From a virus: a stretch of DNA of 27,563 bases. A program made the translations under genes and the position numbers. This document shows positions 8,430-16,350 of this stretch, piece after piece (the first letter of the stretch is position 1; every line of letters starts with the position of its first letter). The notes under the pieces are model-generated. The model was not told where the DNA came from. It worked only from the letters and a program-made list of their open reading frames with translations, and made no database searches. The DNA is taken from positions 1-27,563 of the IMG/VR virus record IMGVR_UViG_3300021197_000710. One strand, given 5' to 3'.

Positions 8430-8461
8430 AAAGGAGGGGGGTAAAACCTCCTCCCTTTTTT
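8430..8461 (+). terminator. intrinsic terminator after the tail tube gene
   Basis: A G-rich arm (8430-8441, AAAGGAGGGGGG) can pair with CCTCCCTTTTTT (8450-8461) through C, T and wobble pairs. The T-run that forms the 3' arm also gives the U-tract. The purine 5' arm and pyrimidine 3' arm are typical of an intrinsic terminator. It probably lowers expression of the tail assembly genes relative to the tube protein. Confidence 0.75.
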
Positions 8462-8484
8462 ACTAACTAACAACAAAAAGAAAT

Positions 8485-8829
8485 ATGTACGAACTAATAG
8501 AAATTGAAGGAAAGCAGCTGCCTATACGCTTTGGAATGAATGCGCTAAGATTATTTTGCAAAGAAACGAAAACAAGCCTAAATGAATTTGCCACGTTGGC
8601 TAATGATTTAGATTTAGATAAGGCATGTGTACTTATCCTTTGCGGATTAAAAGATGGAGCAAGAAAAGCAGGCAAAGAATGTTCTTATAAAGTTGATGAC
8701 ATAGCAGATATCCTTGATGATGATTTTGGTATTCTAGAAACAGCCATGGGATATTTGAGAAATAGCTTTGACACTCCTGCATCGGGAAACTCAAAGGGGG
8801 GCAAGCCAGTTCCCAAGAAGAAAAAGTAG
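8485..8829 (+). CDS. tail assembly chaperone, short (G-type) product
   Basis: 114 residues when translated without slippage. Helical segments 'MNALRLFCKETKTSLNEFATLAND' and 'ACVLILCGLKDGARKAG' followed by 'DIADILDDD' resemble the short chaperones that coat the tape measure during tail assembly. The protein ends in a Gly/Lys/Pro tail (GKPVPKKKK). Overlap with a -1 frame that encodes the T-type domain, and a slippery heptamer within the overlap, mark it as the first part of a frameshift pair. It lies between the tube and tape measure genes, as in lambda-like tails. Confidence 0.85.
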   Translation: MYELIEIEGKQLPIRFGMNALRLFCKETKTSLNEFATLANDLDLDKACVLILCGLKDGARKAGKECSYKVDDIADILDDDFGILETAMGYLRNSFDTPASGNSKGGKPVPKKKK

Positions 8830-9215
8830 AATTCCACGATCTAGAGAAGATCGCTTATGGAAGGCTAGGGCTAATGCCGGACCAGTTCTGGAATCTAACG
8901 ATGAGAGAATTCCGTTTAATGCAAACGGGGTATCTAGAAATGTTGGCAGATGAACAGGTTCACAATTGGGATTTGACAAGAACCCTTTGTGCTTATATTC
9001 TTTCACCTCACTTAAAGAAGGGTAAAAAGATAACGCCAAAGGATATTATCAAGCTGCCAATAGATAAAAAGAGAGATGCTGAAGATGATTTAGCTACAAG
9101 AAGACAAAAAGCAATCTTTGACCTCAAAAGACATGAGAAGATTAAAGCCAAACAGACAAAAGAAAAGAAAGAAGGAAAGAATATGAACCCTTTTATAGGA
9201 AACAAAAATGGCTAA
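8485..9215 (+). CDS. tail assembly chaperone, frameshifted (G-T-type) fusion
   Basis: A -1 shift near 8802 would join the upstream frame (8485-8802) to the frame open from 8772 to 9215, giving about 243 residues. The second part starts well before the in-frame ATG at 8874 and carries conserved-looking sequence upstream of that ATG (VEFHDLEKIAYGRLGLMPDQFW). An independent start at 8874 would therefore cut the domain. The rest is 'NLTMREFRLMQTGYLE', then a long helical, Lys-rich tail. The 'DL...AYG.LGL.P.eFw.LT..E' pattern is typical of the T part in many siphoviruses. The tape measure start overlaps the end by 8 nt. Confidence 0.82.
8793..8802 (+). promoter_or_regulatory. programmed -1 frameshift site
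   Basis: The run AAAGGGGGGC contains two overlapping X_XXY_YYZ heptamers in the correct phase of the upstream frame: A_AAG_GGG (8793-8799) and G_GGG_GGC (8796-8802). A second weaker candidate is AAAAAG directly before the TAG at 8827. A 6-bp hairpin (CGATCT 8837-8842 with AGATCG 8848-8853) lies 10 nt past the second candidate and could stimulate either. Confidence 0.75.
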
Positions 9216-11748
9216 CAAAAAAAGTATCAACTTATTCTTAGGGCTGAATTCTTCTCAGTTCCAAAAAGGATTGACTAAGGCTCAAAGAAGACTAAAGAGA
9301 TTCGGATCTTCTATGAAAAGAGTTGGTAGGTCTATGACCACTTCTTTGACTCTTCCTTTAGTTGGTATTGGAGCAATAGCAGGAAAAACCTTCATGGACT
9401 TTGAGCAATCAATGCTTAAAGTAAAAGCAATATCTGGTGCAACAGGAGAAGAATTTAAAGCATTAGAAGCTAACGCTAAAGCATTAGGATCTTCTACAAT
9501 GTTCACCGCTTCTCAAGTAGCCGGTCTTCAATTAGAACTTTCCAAGTTAGGTTTAACTCCTGGCCAAATAAATGAGTCGACTAGTTCGATACTAAGTTTA
9601 GCACAAGCAACTGATTCAGATCTTTCTCAAGCTGCAGAAGTAGCAGCAAAAACAATGAACGCGTTTGGCTTAGAAGCTACTGACATGAATCGTATTGCTG
9701 ATGTGATGGCTGATTCATTTAGTTCGTCAGCATTAGACATGACTAAGTTCGAAACAGCAATGGCTTCTGTCGCTCCAGTAGCAAAACAAGCAGGATCTGA
9801 TATAGAACAAACAACAGCTATCCTTGGTGTACTTGTAAACAATGGTGTTGAAGCATCAACTGCTGGTACTGCTCTTAGAAATATCTTCCTAGATCTTGCT
9901 AAAGAGGGTCAGACAATGGGAGAAGCAATGGCGGAGATTCAGAACTCTACGAATCCTCTAGCTACCTCGATGGAAATGTTTGGGAAAAGGGGAGCTACCG
10001 TTGCAACTATCTTAGCGAACAACGGAAAAGAGATCCAAGCTCTGAATGAAGACTTTAAAGATTCAGAAGGAGAAGCTAAGAGAATGGCAGACATTATGGA
10101 CTCCGGATTAGGTGGTTCATTAAGAAAACTAAAAAGCCAATTGGAAGGCGTGGCCATACAATTAGGTGCAATCCTAGTACCTATATTCCAAAAGTTGATT
10201 GGGTTCGTTAAAAATGCTCTAGATGCGTTTAATGGATTAACTGGAGAACAAAAGAAGTTAGCTGTTGGATTAGGTCTTGTAGCAGCAGCTATTGGCCCTC
10301 TTCTTTCTTTATTCGGATTCTTAGCTACTACACTTGCTGGACTAATGAGTCCGGTGACTTTAGTGATAGCGGCTTTGGCTGGAGCTGGATATGCAATTTA
10401 CAAAAACTGGGAGCCTTTCAAAAAGTTGCTAGTAGACCTTATCAACTATTTTATAGACTTATATAATGAGTCTATGTTGTTTAGAGGTGTTGTTGAATTG
10501 ATATCTTTAGCATTTAAAAACGCTTGGGCAAACATTAAGTTGTTCGGCAAAGCTGGTTGGGCGATAATAAGTGCATTCGGCGAAAACATACGTAGCCTTT
10601 TTGGTGGCATTGGTAAGATTATCAAAGGAGCGTTTACAATGGACAAAGATCTTTTTAAAGAAGGTCTTTCCGGAATGAGCGAAGCCATGGGTGATGTATT
10701 TGATCCAAGTAAAAACACAGCACTTGGTGAAGCAGTTGATGAACATGGGAAAACAATTGCAGAAAACTTAGATACCGCAATAAAGAATACTCTAGGAGAA
10801 AGAGAAAAGATAGAATTCGTCACAGAAGAAGATATACAAGGCGGAGTTGATGCTGTTACCGACATGGTAACTAGAATGAAAAATAAGCTGACAGGAGTAT
10901 TAGGTGGTGGAGGAGGAGGAGAAGCCGAGCCTTCTACATCTGGGTTTTCGCTTAATATACCGGACATGGCTAGCGGAGGTGGTTTGTTGCCGTCTACAAC
11001 TCCAGAAGAAGGTGACGGAGGATTTTGGAGTAAGAGTGCTGACGAGATTGCTGAATGGGCCAGTTCCGCACAAGAAAACATTGGTAAGTTCCAAGCAACT
11101 TGGGGGAAAGCTATCAACCAAGCAGCTGACATATATAGCCAATTTATCGACGGTCAAATAGAAAAAGACAGACAAAAATTAGATGCGGATCTAAGTAAAT
11201 TAGAAGAAGACAGAGAAAGATCAATATCGTTTGCGGAAGCAACTATATCGGATGAAGAAGAATTAGAGCAAGCCCTTTTTGATATTAACGAAAACTTTGA
11301 TAATCAATCGGAGGCTTTGCAAGAAGAGCAAGGTAAGAAGGAAAGAAAGTTACTACGTAAGCAAGCGTCTGCACAGAAAGTGGCTTCTCTTTTTAGCGTT
11401 GCCGCAAGTACGGCGGATGCAGTTATGAAGGCTGTAGCAGCGTTCCCGGCAACTGCTGGTCAGCCATGGGCTGGTATTGCAGGAGGAATGGGAGTAGCTC
11501 AAGCTGGAGCAATCTTAGCGGCTCCACTTCCGGCTCTTGCAACAGGAGGTTTAGCATTCGGACCAACCGCAGCGTTAGTAGGGGATAACCCTAATGCATC
11601 AGTCGATCCAGAGGTTATTGCACCGTTATCTAAATTACAATCAATGATGGGAGGAATGCAAAAGGTAGAAGTTCAAGGTGTAATTAGAGGAGAAGATATT
11701 TGGTTGACAAACAATAAACAAATAACAAGACAAGCTAGACTAGGATAA
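9208..11748 (+). CDS. tail tape measure protein, TP901 type
   Basis: 846 residues. The PhageMin_Tail/TP901 region spans roughly residues 60-280 (FEQSMLKVKAISGATGEEF, LGSSTMFTASQVA, AKTMNAFGLEATDMNRIADVM, TTAILGVLVNNGVEASTAGTALRN). A hydrophobic stretch around 345-395 would insert in the membrane during DNA ejection. A poly-Gly linker sits near 566-571 and a charged coiled coil near 650-725. The C-terminus has the common 'TGGLAFGPTAALVGDNP...DPEVIAPLSKL' ending. Tape measure length sets tail length; at about 0.15 nm per residue this predicts a tail near 125 nm. It overlaps the T-type frame by 8 nt and the next gene by one base. Confidence 0.93.
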   Translation: MANKKSINLFLGLNSSQFQKGLTKAQRRLKRFGSSMKRVGRSMTTSLTLPLVGIGAIAGKTFMDFEQSMLKVKAISGATGEEFKALEANAKALGSSTMFTASQVAGLQLELSKLGLTPGQINESTSSILSLAQATDSDLSQAAEVAAKTMNAFGLEATDMNRIADVMADSFSSSALDMTKFETAMASVAPVAKQAGSDIEQTTAILGVLVNNGVEASTAGTALRNIFLDLAKEGQTMGEAMAEIQNSTNPLATSMEMFGKRGATVATILANNGKEIQALNEDFKDSEGEAKRMADIMDSGLGGSLRKLKSQLEGVAIQLGAILVPIFQKLIGFVKNALDAFNGLTGEQKKLAVGLGLVAAAIGPLLSLFGFLATTLAGLMSPVTLVIAALAGAGYAIYKNWEPFKKLLVDLINYFIDLYNESMLFRGVVELISLAFKNAWANIKLFGKAGWAIISAFGENIRSLFGGIGKIIKGAFTMDKDLFKEGLSGMSEAMGDVFDPSKNTALGEAVDEHGKTIAENLDTAIKNTLGEREKIEFVTEEDIQGGVDAVTDMVTRMKNKLTGVLGGGGGGEAEPSTSGFSLNIPDMASGGGLLPSTTPEEGDGGFWSKSADEIAEWASSAQENIGKFQATWGKAINQAADIYSQFIDGQIEKDRQKLDADLSKLEEDRERSISFAEATISDEEELEQALFDINENFDNQSEALQEEQGKKERKLLRKQASAQKVASLFSVAASTADAVMKAVAAFPATAGQPWAGIAGGMGVAQAGAILAAPLPALATGGLAFGPTAALVGDNPNASVDPEVIAPLSKLQSMMGGMQKVEVQGVIRGEDIWLTNNKQITRQARLG

Positions 11749-13757
11749 TGGCATTAGGAAACTTATACGCTTACTCGGAATTCACATCAGACCAAGATGT
11801 TACTTATAAACTATCGATCTATGATTCTGAATACGCTGCAGGAACTAGTTACGAATTTACTAGTGGCGTGGATGGGTTTAGCTTAACCTACAAAGGTAAT
11901 GGAGACGAAAGGTATCAACCTATAAAATCTTCTAGCGTAAGTTTCAACATGAACGTTCCTAGCACCTCTAGCCCTCTTTACACAATCATCAACAACTTAC
12001 AATCTTCGAGCCAAGATAGGTATAAGTTAAAAATTGAAAGATCGATAAATGGAGGATTGGTTTACGCTGATTTTTGGCACGGCATTATAGTAAGCGACAT
12101 TGCAGAATTTGCAGATGTTTCATATCCAGCTTTTCACCAACTAACCGCAACTGATGGCTTGGGTTTAATGAAAGACATTGACTTTAATAGAGATGTTTAC
12201 GATGGCACCAACGGGACTCTAGATGGTTCATATACAATGGCAAATATCTTTTCTAATATGCTTCGGTATTACAATCCGATAGTTGACTTTTTTGGAGCTG
12301 ACGATCTTTTTACCACAGAACTTTGTCATTGGTACGAAGACACTATGCCAACACCCGCTGAAGTTCAGAGCCCATGGGATTTAGCCGCTGCATATCCCTA
12401 TGCTTTCACAAAAATAAAACGAAATAATGAAGGCGAAGTAGAAGAGGTCAATCCTATATCTGCATACAAAGTTCTTGAGGAATTGTTGAAAGCCTGGGGA
12501 ATGAGAATATGGCAGCAAGACGGTCATTGGTGGGTGGCTCATGTTGGGATGTGGGCAGATCTGGCAGGGTTTAGTTTATGGTATCGAACAAGGAAACAAA
12601 CCGGGGTTATTATAGCGTCAGGAGAGTATGCAGAAGGAGACTTCCAAAAAGAGCTTGGAGATATTGGTGACGGTTATGACATAACAAAGCTTTCTGGAGG
12701 TGTTGATTCGTTCCTGCCAGAAGTGAGATCTGTTCAAGCTGAGTATTCTAACTGGGAAAATAATGGAGTTTACCCACCTGGTGATGGCATGTGGGGAATA
12801 CAAAATTTAGTTAGTTGGACTTCGAATGCTGACATGGAATCGAACCTAATTGATTTTGGTTATTTTGTTGCTGGTGCAAATAATTCTTTTTTATTGCAAG
12901 ATTTGATTCAAGGTAGACTTGACGCAAGTGGAACCGCTGTCTATCCTGATAGGGTTTCGGCGGTGTATATGATTAAGATTGGAGCTTACTATTGGAATGG
13001 CGACGAGTGGACAACTACACAATCAGTTTTTACTTCACCTCTTTGGAACGCGTGGACTCTTAGTGGAACGTATTTTAATTCTTTCACTCCAGTAGGGTTT
13101 GCAGGATCTAACTTCCAACAAGAGATGCCGGCAGTTCCAGCAAGTGGCCAGCTATATTATGCTGTTAGAAAAAGAGAGACGAATGCTTTTTTTGGTGATG
13201 GCGGCAATGATTATGACGTGAGAATTTGGCCAGCTCCTCCATTTCAATTCCTTATAGACGGAGAGACTACTTCGGGAAGAATCTTTGGAGCTGCTCAAGC
13301 TTCTACTGATGCTAACCTTGTTTTAGATCTTGGAGAAATACTTTTAGGAGATGGGCCTACCACATCGGCCCCTAACTGGGGACGCATTAGAGTAAGTAAC
13401 GGAACTACTTTCCAGCCTACAGTTCAAGAAACCTGGCAAGCTTGGCAAACAGGAACCACGGGAAGGATCACACAAATTTTGGTTCAAGAATGCTTAGCGG
13501 GTCAACAAGAGTTTACTCCCTTGAATAATTATAATTTTATTCTCAGAAACAAAGCAGCTTTTAGATTTGGAGATGCGTTAGACGATAACACAAGAGGGGG
13601 TAATAGAATGCTTGCTAACGGATGGACTTTAACTGCTAACACCGACCAAGTCAGTGGCGAGTTTTTTAAAGCTTCTAAAGATGCTACTGGAGTAAATGTA
13701 ACCACTGATGAAAACGGAGACAGTTTTGCTGGCGGAGAATTAGGAACAGAATTTTAA
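11748..13757 (+). CDS. large tail-tip / baseplate hub protein
   Basis: 669 residues, no named family recognised. The N-terminal third is beta-rich (DVTYKLSIYDSEY, FTSGVDGFSLTYKGNGDERYQPIKSSSVSFNM) and reads like a distal-tail or hub domain. Around residues 230-290 is a Trp-rich segment (AYKVLEELLKAWGMRIWQQDGHWWV) of the type seen in Bacteroidota phage tail-tip proteins. The C-terminal half is Gly/Thr/Trp-rich beta structure with no obvious enzymatic motif. The start overlaps the tape measure stop (TAATG). Position directly after the tape measure, and before a fibre-like gene, supports a tip role in which the protein closes the tube and contacts the envelope. Confidence 0.7.
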   Translation: MALGNLYAYSEFTSDQDVTYKLSIYDSEYAAGTSYEFTSGVDGFSLTYKGNGDERYQPIKSSSVSFNMNVPSTSSPLYTIINNLQSSSQDRYKLKIERSINGGLVYADFWHGIIVSDIAEFADVSYPAFHQLTATDGLGLMKDIDFNRDVYDGTNGTLDGSYTMANIFSNMLRYYNPIVDFFGADDLFTTELCHWYEDTMPTPAEVQSPWDLAAAYPYAFTKIKRNNEGEVEEVNPISAYKVLEELLKAWGMRIWQQDGHWWVAHVGMWADLAGFSLWYRTRKQTGVIIASGEYAEGDFQKELGDIGDGYDITKLSGGVDSFLPEVRSVQAEYSNWENNGVYPPGDGMWGIQNLVSWTSNADMESNLIDFGYFVAGANNSFLLQDLIQGRLDASGTAVYPDRVSAVYMIKIGAYYWNGDEWTTTQSVFTSPLWNAWTLSGTYFNSFTPVGFAGSNFQQEMPAVPASGQLYYAVRKRETNAFFGDGGNDYDVRIWPAPPFQFLIDGETTSGRIFGAAQASTDANLVLDLGEILLGDGPTTSAPNWGRIRVSNGTTFQPTVQETWQAWQTGTTGRITQILVQECLAGQQEFTPLNNYNFILRNKAAFRFGDALDDNTRGGNRMLANGWTLTANTDQVSGEFFKASKDATGVNVTTDENGDSFAGGELGTEF

Positions 13758-13765
13758 AAGTATAT

Positions 13766-14578
13766 ATGAGTAGTCTAGTTCAATACAAAGAGATATCGAG
13801 AGTTTCTTCAGCTGTCGCAGCTGGAACACTTGGCGGGATCATAAACATCAATGCTTTGACCGTTCCATTAAAGACTGGTGACGATATTTGGATAAGAACA
13901 CCAAGGGGAGAAAGTATAAGGTTTCAGATTACTGGTGATGCTCCTATCGGAACGACTGCTATTAGAGTAGATATTAGCGGATCTTATCCAGGTATCACTA
14001 GTACGTTGTCAGGAATACCAGTAAACTCGGCTGTGATGCTCCCAGATGTGTCAACAGCTTTACTTGCTCGAACGTCTTATCAATACTTAAATTGTACAGG
14101 AAAAGTCAACGCCGGCACAAGTCAAAATTGGAAGTTCGGCCATTTGTACGGAGTTCAGTATTACAATTGGAATCAAGATTCTGGAGACAATGGGGTAACA
14201 GTAGACAGCTCAACTGTTGCAATAGATAGAAGCTTTCAACATATCGGATTTAGAGTACCTTACGATTGTGAGCTTGTAGGATGGAGCGGTTCAGGGAAAA
14301 ACTCAAACGGAAACAGAGATTTTGCTGGTGGCTTATATGTAGGAACTCCGCAATGGGGAACGACTAATGATATGACTATGACCTTGAGAGCATACTCCTC
14401 TGCAAGTTTTGCTCCAGGAACGGCGTATACTAACCGAGCCGCAAAGTTTGAGGACTTGACTCGTTCCTATTCCATAAGTGCTGGAGATGTCATTTACCCA
14501 ATGATAAAAGGATTGACAGCAACAAATGACTCTTTGATAATTAACTTTACCATCGTACTCAAAACCATACAAGCATAA
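13766..14578 (+). CDS. putative tail fibre / receptor-binding protein
   Basis: 270 residues. The first ~100 residues (SSLVQYKEISRVSSAVAAG, TGDDIWIRTPRGESIRFQITGDAPIGTTAIRV) look like a small beta domain for attachment to the tail tip. The remainder is Gly/Asn/Ser-rich beta structure (FRVPYDCELVGWSGSGKNSNG, GGLYVGTPQWGTTNDMTMTLRAYSSAS) ending in LIINFTIVLKTIQA. This resembles C-terminal head domains of short fibres or jelly-roll receptor-binding proteins. No catalytic motif is visible. It is the last large structural gene, so host recognition is the natural inference, but this is not proven by sequence. Confidence 0.6.
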   Translation: MSSLVQYKEISRVSSAVAAGTLGGIININALTVPLKTGDDIWIRTPRGESIRFQITGDAPIGTTAIRVDISGSYPGITSTLSGIPVNSAVMLPDVSTALLARTSYQYLNCTGKVNAGTSQNWKFGHLYGVQYYNWNQDSGDNGVTVDSSTVAIDRSFQHIGFRVPYDCELVGWSGSGKNSNGNRDFAGGLYVGTPQWGTTNDMTMTLRAYSSASFAPGTAYTNRAAKFEDLTRSYSISAGDVIYPMIKGLTATNDSLIINFTIVLKTIQA

Positions 14579-14706
14579 TGAAAACACTTACTGAAATACT
14601 AGAAGAGGCTGGAATAAAAATTGATGATGTAACAACACCGGAAATGGTGGATGTATTGGAAAAGATAATTGAAAAGATTGATGAACTTATAATAAAACAA
14701 AAATGA
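14578..14706 (+). CDS. 42-residue acidic helical protein
   Basis: The ATG overlaps the previous TAA by one base and the stop overlaps the next ATG (ATGA). The protein is almost entirely predicted helix (KTLTEILEEAGIKIDD, MVDVLEKIIEKIDELIIK) with a heptad-like spacing of Ile/Leu, so a short coiled coil is likely. Family is unknown. Gene-like coupling on both sides is the main evidence that it is real. It may assist fibre trimerisation or belong to the lysis cluster that follows. Confidence 0.6.
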   Translation: MKTLTEILEEAGIKIDDVTTPEMVDVLEKIIEKIDELIIKQK

Positions 14707-14873
14707 AATCATTCCTAAAAGAAATAAGCGACGTGTTGTTCTTAAACATTGGAACACTATCATTTGTATCATTAGCCAATGTTGAAGTGATGCTAAAGAT
14801 AGTTGCTTTGGTTTTGACCATACTTTACACTGCTGACAAATATATCTACAACCGCAAAAGGAGAAATAAGTAA
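14703..14873 (+). CDS. 56-residue membrane protein of the lysis region
   Basis: A hydrophobic span covers about residues 11-45 (VLFLNIGTLSFVSLANVEV and MLKIVALVLTILYTA), enough for one or two transmembrane helices, followed by a basic tail (KYIYNRKRRNK) that would stay in the cytoplasm. Size and charge pattern resemble small phage holin or anti-holin proteins. It overlaps both neighbours by 1-4 nt and sits upstream of several other small membrane proteins. Function is inferred from topology and context only. Confidence 0.6.
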   Translation: MKSFLKEISDVLFLNIGTLSFVSLANVEVMLKIVALVLTILYTADKYIYNRKRRNK

Positions 14874-15001
14874 TGTCTACTAAAAGAAACACGTTATCTT
14901 TCGTACAAAAAAAACGAGTTAAGCGGAAGGGAGTACACTCGAAGAACTCTTCAAAAGGACAAAATGGGTACAAGAAAAAAACAATCGGGCAAGGGTCTTA
15001 G
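14873..15001 (+). CDS. 42-residue highly basic protein (KRKGVHSK motif)
   Basis: A short, very basic protein containing VKRKGVHSKNSSKG, then YKKKTIGQG near the end. I recall similar short 'KRxGVHxKxxxSxxKxxxxYKKxxxGQG' peptides in Bacteroidota phages and genomes, function unknown. The start overlaps the previous stop (TAATG), and the 3' end overlaps the next small frame by 38 nt in another phase. A role binding nucleic acid or ribosomes would suit the charge, but nothing in the sequence shows it. Confidence 0.6.
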   Translation: MSTKRNTLSFVQKKRVKRKGVHSKNSSKGQNGYKKKTIGQGS

Positions 15002-15071
15002 CGAATCAACTAAGCTACTGATAGCATATCTTATTTTGCTTGCGAGCATAGTAATGTGTAATCTTACGTGA
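14964..15071 (+). CDS. 35-residue single-span membrane peptide
   Basis: A basic N-terminus (GTRKKQSGKG) precedes one hydrophobic helix (LLIAYLILLASIVMC) and a very short tail (NLT), the layout of a tiny type-II membrane peptide. The Cys lacks the small residue at -1 expected for a lipobox, so a lipoprotein (outer spanin) is unlikely. It overlaps the basic protein in a different frame and its stop overlaps the next ATG (TGATG). It is too short for a firm call; coupling to both neighbours favours a real gene. Confidence 0.45.
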   Translation: MGTRKKQSGKGLSESTKLLIAYLILLASIVMCNLT

Positions 15072-15295
15072 TGCAAAAAGACTTTACAATAAACATAGGT
15101 AACATCATTTGGGTGATAGGGATCATCTTCACAATGGGTATAGCTTACTCTCAGATCGGACAGCTAGGGGAAGACATTGATGTTTTAGAGCAACGCTTAG
15201 AAAAGAAAATAAAAATTATCAATGAGTGTGAAGATAGGATTGTGGAGATTGAGAAAGATTTGGCCACATTCAAAGGATGTAAACACCATAAATAA
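15071..15295 (+). CDS. membrane-anchored coiled-coil protein (inner-spanin-like topology)
   Basis: 74 residues from the ATG at 15071; a GTG one codon earlier is also open. One transmembrane helix (IIWVIGIIFTMGIAY) is followed by about 45 residues of strong coiled coil (QLGEDIDVLEQRLEKKIKIINECEDRIVEIEKDL) and a short His-rich end. An N-terminal anchor with an external coiled coil is the shape of inner spanins, which disrupt the outer membrane at lysis, although this one is short. No outer-membrane lipoprotein partner was found. Neighbours are other small membrane proteins and a holin. Confidence 0.6.
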   Translation: MQKDFTINIGNIIWVIGIIFTMGIAYSQIGQLGEDIDVLEQRLEKKIKIINECEDRIVEIEKDLATFKGCKHHK

Positions 15296-15501
15296 TGGAA
15301 GAGATATTAAAATTGATTGAGGGCTATGGATTACCATTGGTTCTATTGCTAGGGGCTTTGTATGCCTTATACAGATTCCTGGTTTTTAGTTTATATGAAG
15401 TTAAAAACCAATTCTCACGCCATCACGAAAAAGCTGCAGACAATATAAACGAGATGCAGAAAAAGATAGACATTATTTTAGAATTTATAAAGAGAAAGTA
15501 A
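15295..15501 (+). CDS. small membrane protein with C-terminal amphipathic helix
   Basis: 68 residues. A hydrophobic helix (YGLPLVLLLGALYALYRFLVF) near the N-terminus is followed by a charged amphipathic helix (AADNINEMQKKIDIILEFIKRK). The layout is common among small phage lysis-associated proteins. It overlaps the previous TAA (TAATG) and the next ATG (TAATG), so it belongs to the same coupled string. It could be a second holin, a holin regulator or a superinfection-exclusion peptide. Confidence 0.6.
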   Translation: MEEILKLIEGYGLPLVLLLGALYALYRFLVFSLYEVKNQFSRHHEKAADNINEMQKKIDIILEFIKRK

Positions 15502-15968
15502 TGGAACTAATAGTCTTGAGATTTAGTAGCCAATCAGATTCAACTTCCGGTCTATTATTTGAAAAGACTGATGTCAAGCTTGAGTTCTTATGTTACACAC
15601 TAGAAGACGAGCGACGAGCTTTAAAAGTACAAGGAGAAACTAGAGTGCCTGCTGGCACATACGAAATTAACTTAAGAAAAGAAGGAGGGTTCCATGAAAG
15701 ATATACTAAAAAGCATCGTAGTATTCATCGCGGCATGTTGCATATATGTGATGTGCCTAATTTTAAGTGGATTCTTATTCATACTGGCAACACTGACGAG
15801 CATACTTCTGGTTGTCTTATCATCGGGGATTCGCAAGAGAATAATACAATACTTAAAGACGGGTTCGTAGGCAAAAGCAACAACGCTTACAAAAGAATAT
15901 ATCCGTCAATAGCTAAACAACTTGAGCTAGGAAACAAGGTGACAATACAATACATAGACTATGATTAG
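15501..15968 (+). CDS. DUF5675-like protein, candidate cell-wall lytic enzyme
   Basis: 155 residues. The pattern 'CYTLEDE......VPAGTYEINLRK ... MLHICDVPNFKWILIHTGNT..HTSGCLIIGD' fits the DUF5675 family as I know it. His94, His101 and Cys105 in the IHTGN...HTSGC region resemble the His/Cys active site of L,D-transpeptidase-like folds. Such genes often replace a recognisable endolysin beside holins in Bacteroidota phages. No lysozyme, amidase or CHAP gene is visible elsewhere in the window, and a three-TM holin follows with 8 nt overlap. This makes it the best candidate for the peptidoglycan-acting enzyme. The catalytic role is inference. Confidence 0.72.
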   Translation: MELIVLRFSSQSDSTSGLLFEKTDVKLEFLCYTLEDERRALKVQGETRVPAGTYEINLRKEGGFHERYTKKHRSIHRGMLHICDVPNFKWILIHTGNTDEHTSGCLIIGDSQENNTILKDGFVGKSNNAYKRIYPSIAKQLELGNKVTIQYIDYD

Positions 15969-16347
15969 CAACATACTAGGAGGACTATTTGGAAAGGTGT
16001 TAGACAACACTGAGGGAATTCTCGACAAAGTAATCACAACAGATAAAGAGAGAGACGCTGCTAAGATCGAACTCAAGCAACTACTACTAGACTATGAGTC
16101 TAAAATTGAGAGCGAGATAACAACAAGATGGGAAGCAGATATGAAGTCCGATTCATGGCTATCTAAGAACATACGACCTTTGGTTTTAGCATTCTTAGTT
16201 ATTAGCTCAGTGATACTTATCTTCATTGACGCTGGAGCTATTAGTTTTGTAGTTGATGATAGTTGGAAGAATCTTCTTCAAATGGTGCTTATGACAACCA
16301 TAGGTGCCTACTTCGGTGGAAGATCTTATGAGAAAATCAAAAAGTAA
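15961..16347 (+). CDS. holin, three-transmembrane family-like
   Basis: 128 residues. An N-terminal helical part (GKVLDNTEGILDKVITTDKERDAAK, LLLDYESKIESEITTRWEADM) leads into the signature 'SDSWLSKNIRPLVLAFLVIS' and two further hydrophobic helices (VILIFIDAGAISFVV, LQMVLMTTIGAYFGG), ending RSYEKIKK. This is the pattern of the 3TM holins of gene-transfer-agent and phage type. It forms the inner-membrane hole that times lysis. It overlaps the DUF5675-like gene by 8 nt. Confidence 0.85.
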   Translation: MISNILGGLFGKVLDNTEGILDKVITTDKERDAAKIELKQLLLDYESKIESEITTRWEADMKSDSWLSKNIRPLVLAFLVISSVILIFIDAGAISFVVDDSWKNLLQMVLMTTIGAYFGGRSYEKIKK

Positions 16348-16350
16348 TAT

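Noticed and set aside
8768-8953. 61-codon plus-strand frame overlapping the tail chaperones
   Set aside because: It covers the frameshift region in the third frame, has no leader and shows no protein-like pattern.
8874-9215. Independent gene for the second tail chaperone
   Set aside because: The frame is open back to 8772 and carries domain-like sequence before the ATG, so a frameshift product explains it better.
10446-11132. A 228-codon open frame on the minus strand
   Set aside because: It lies wholly opposite the tape measure gene, is Ser/Pro-rich in the way antisense shadows are, and no minus-strand gene exists elsewhere.
10904-11161. 85-codon plus-strand frame within the tape measure gene
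   Set aside because: A shadow frame created by the Gly/Glu-rich linker codons; no leader and no recognisable features.
14599-14973. 124-codon minus-strand frame opposite the micro-genes
   Set aside because: Cys/Phe-rich antisense translation; the coupled plus-strand frames explain the region better.
14964-15071. Outer spanin lipoprotein in the 35-residue membrane peptide
   Set aside because: The residue before the Cys is Met, not a small residue, and only three residues follow, so it is not a usable lipobox.
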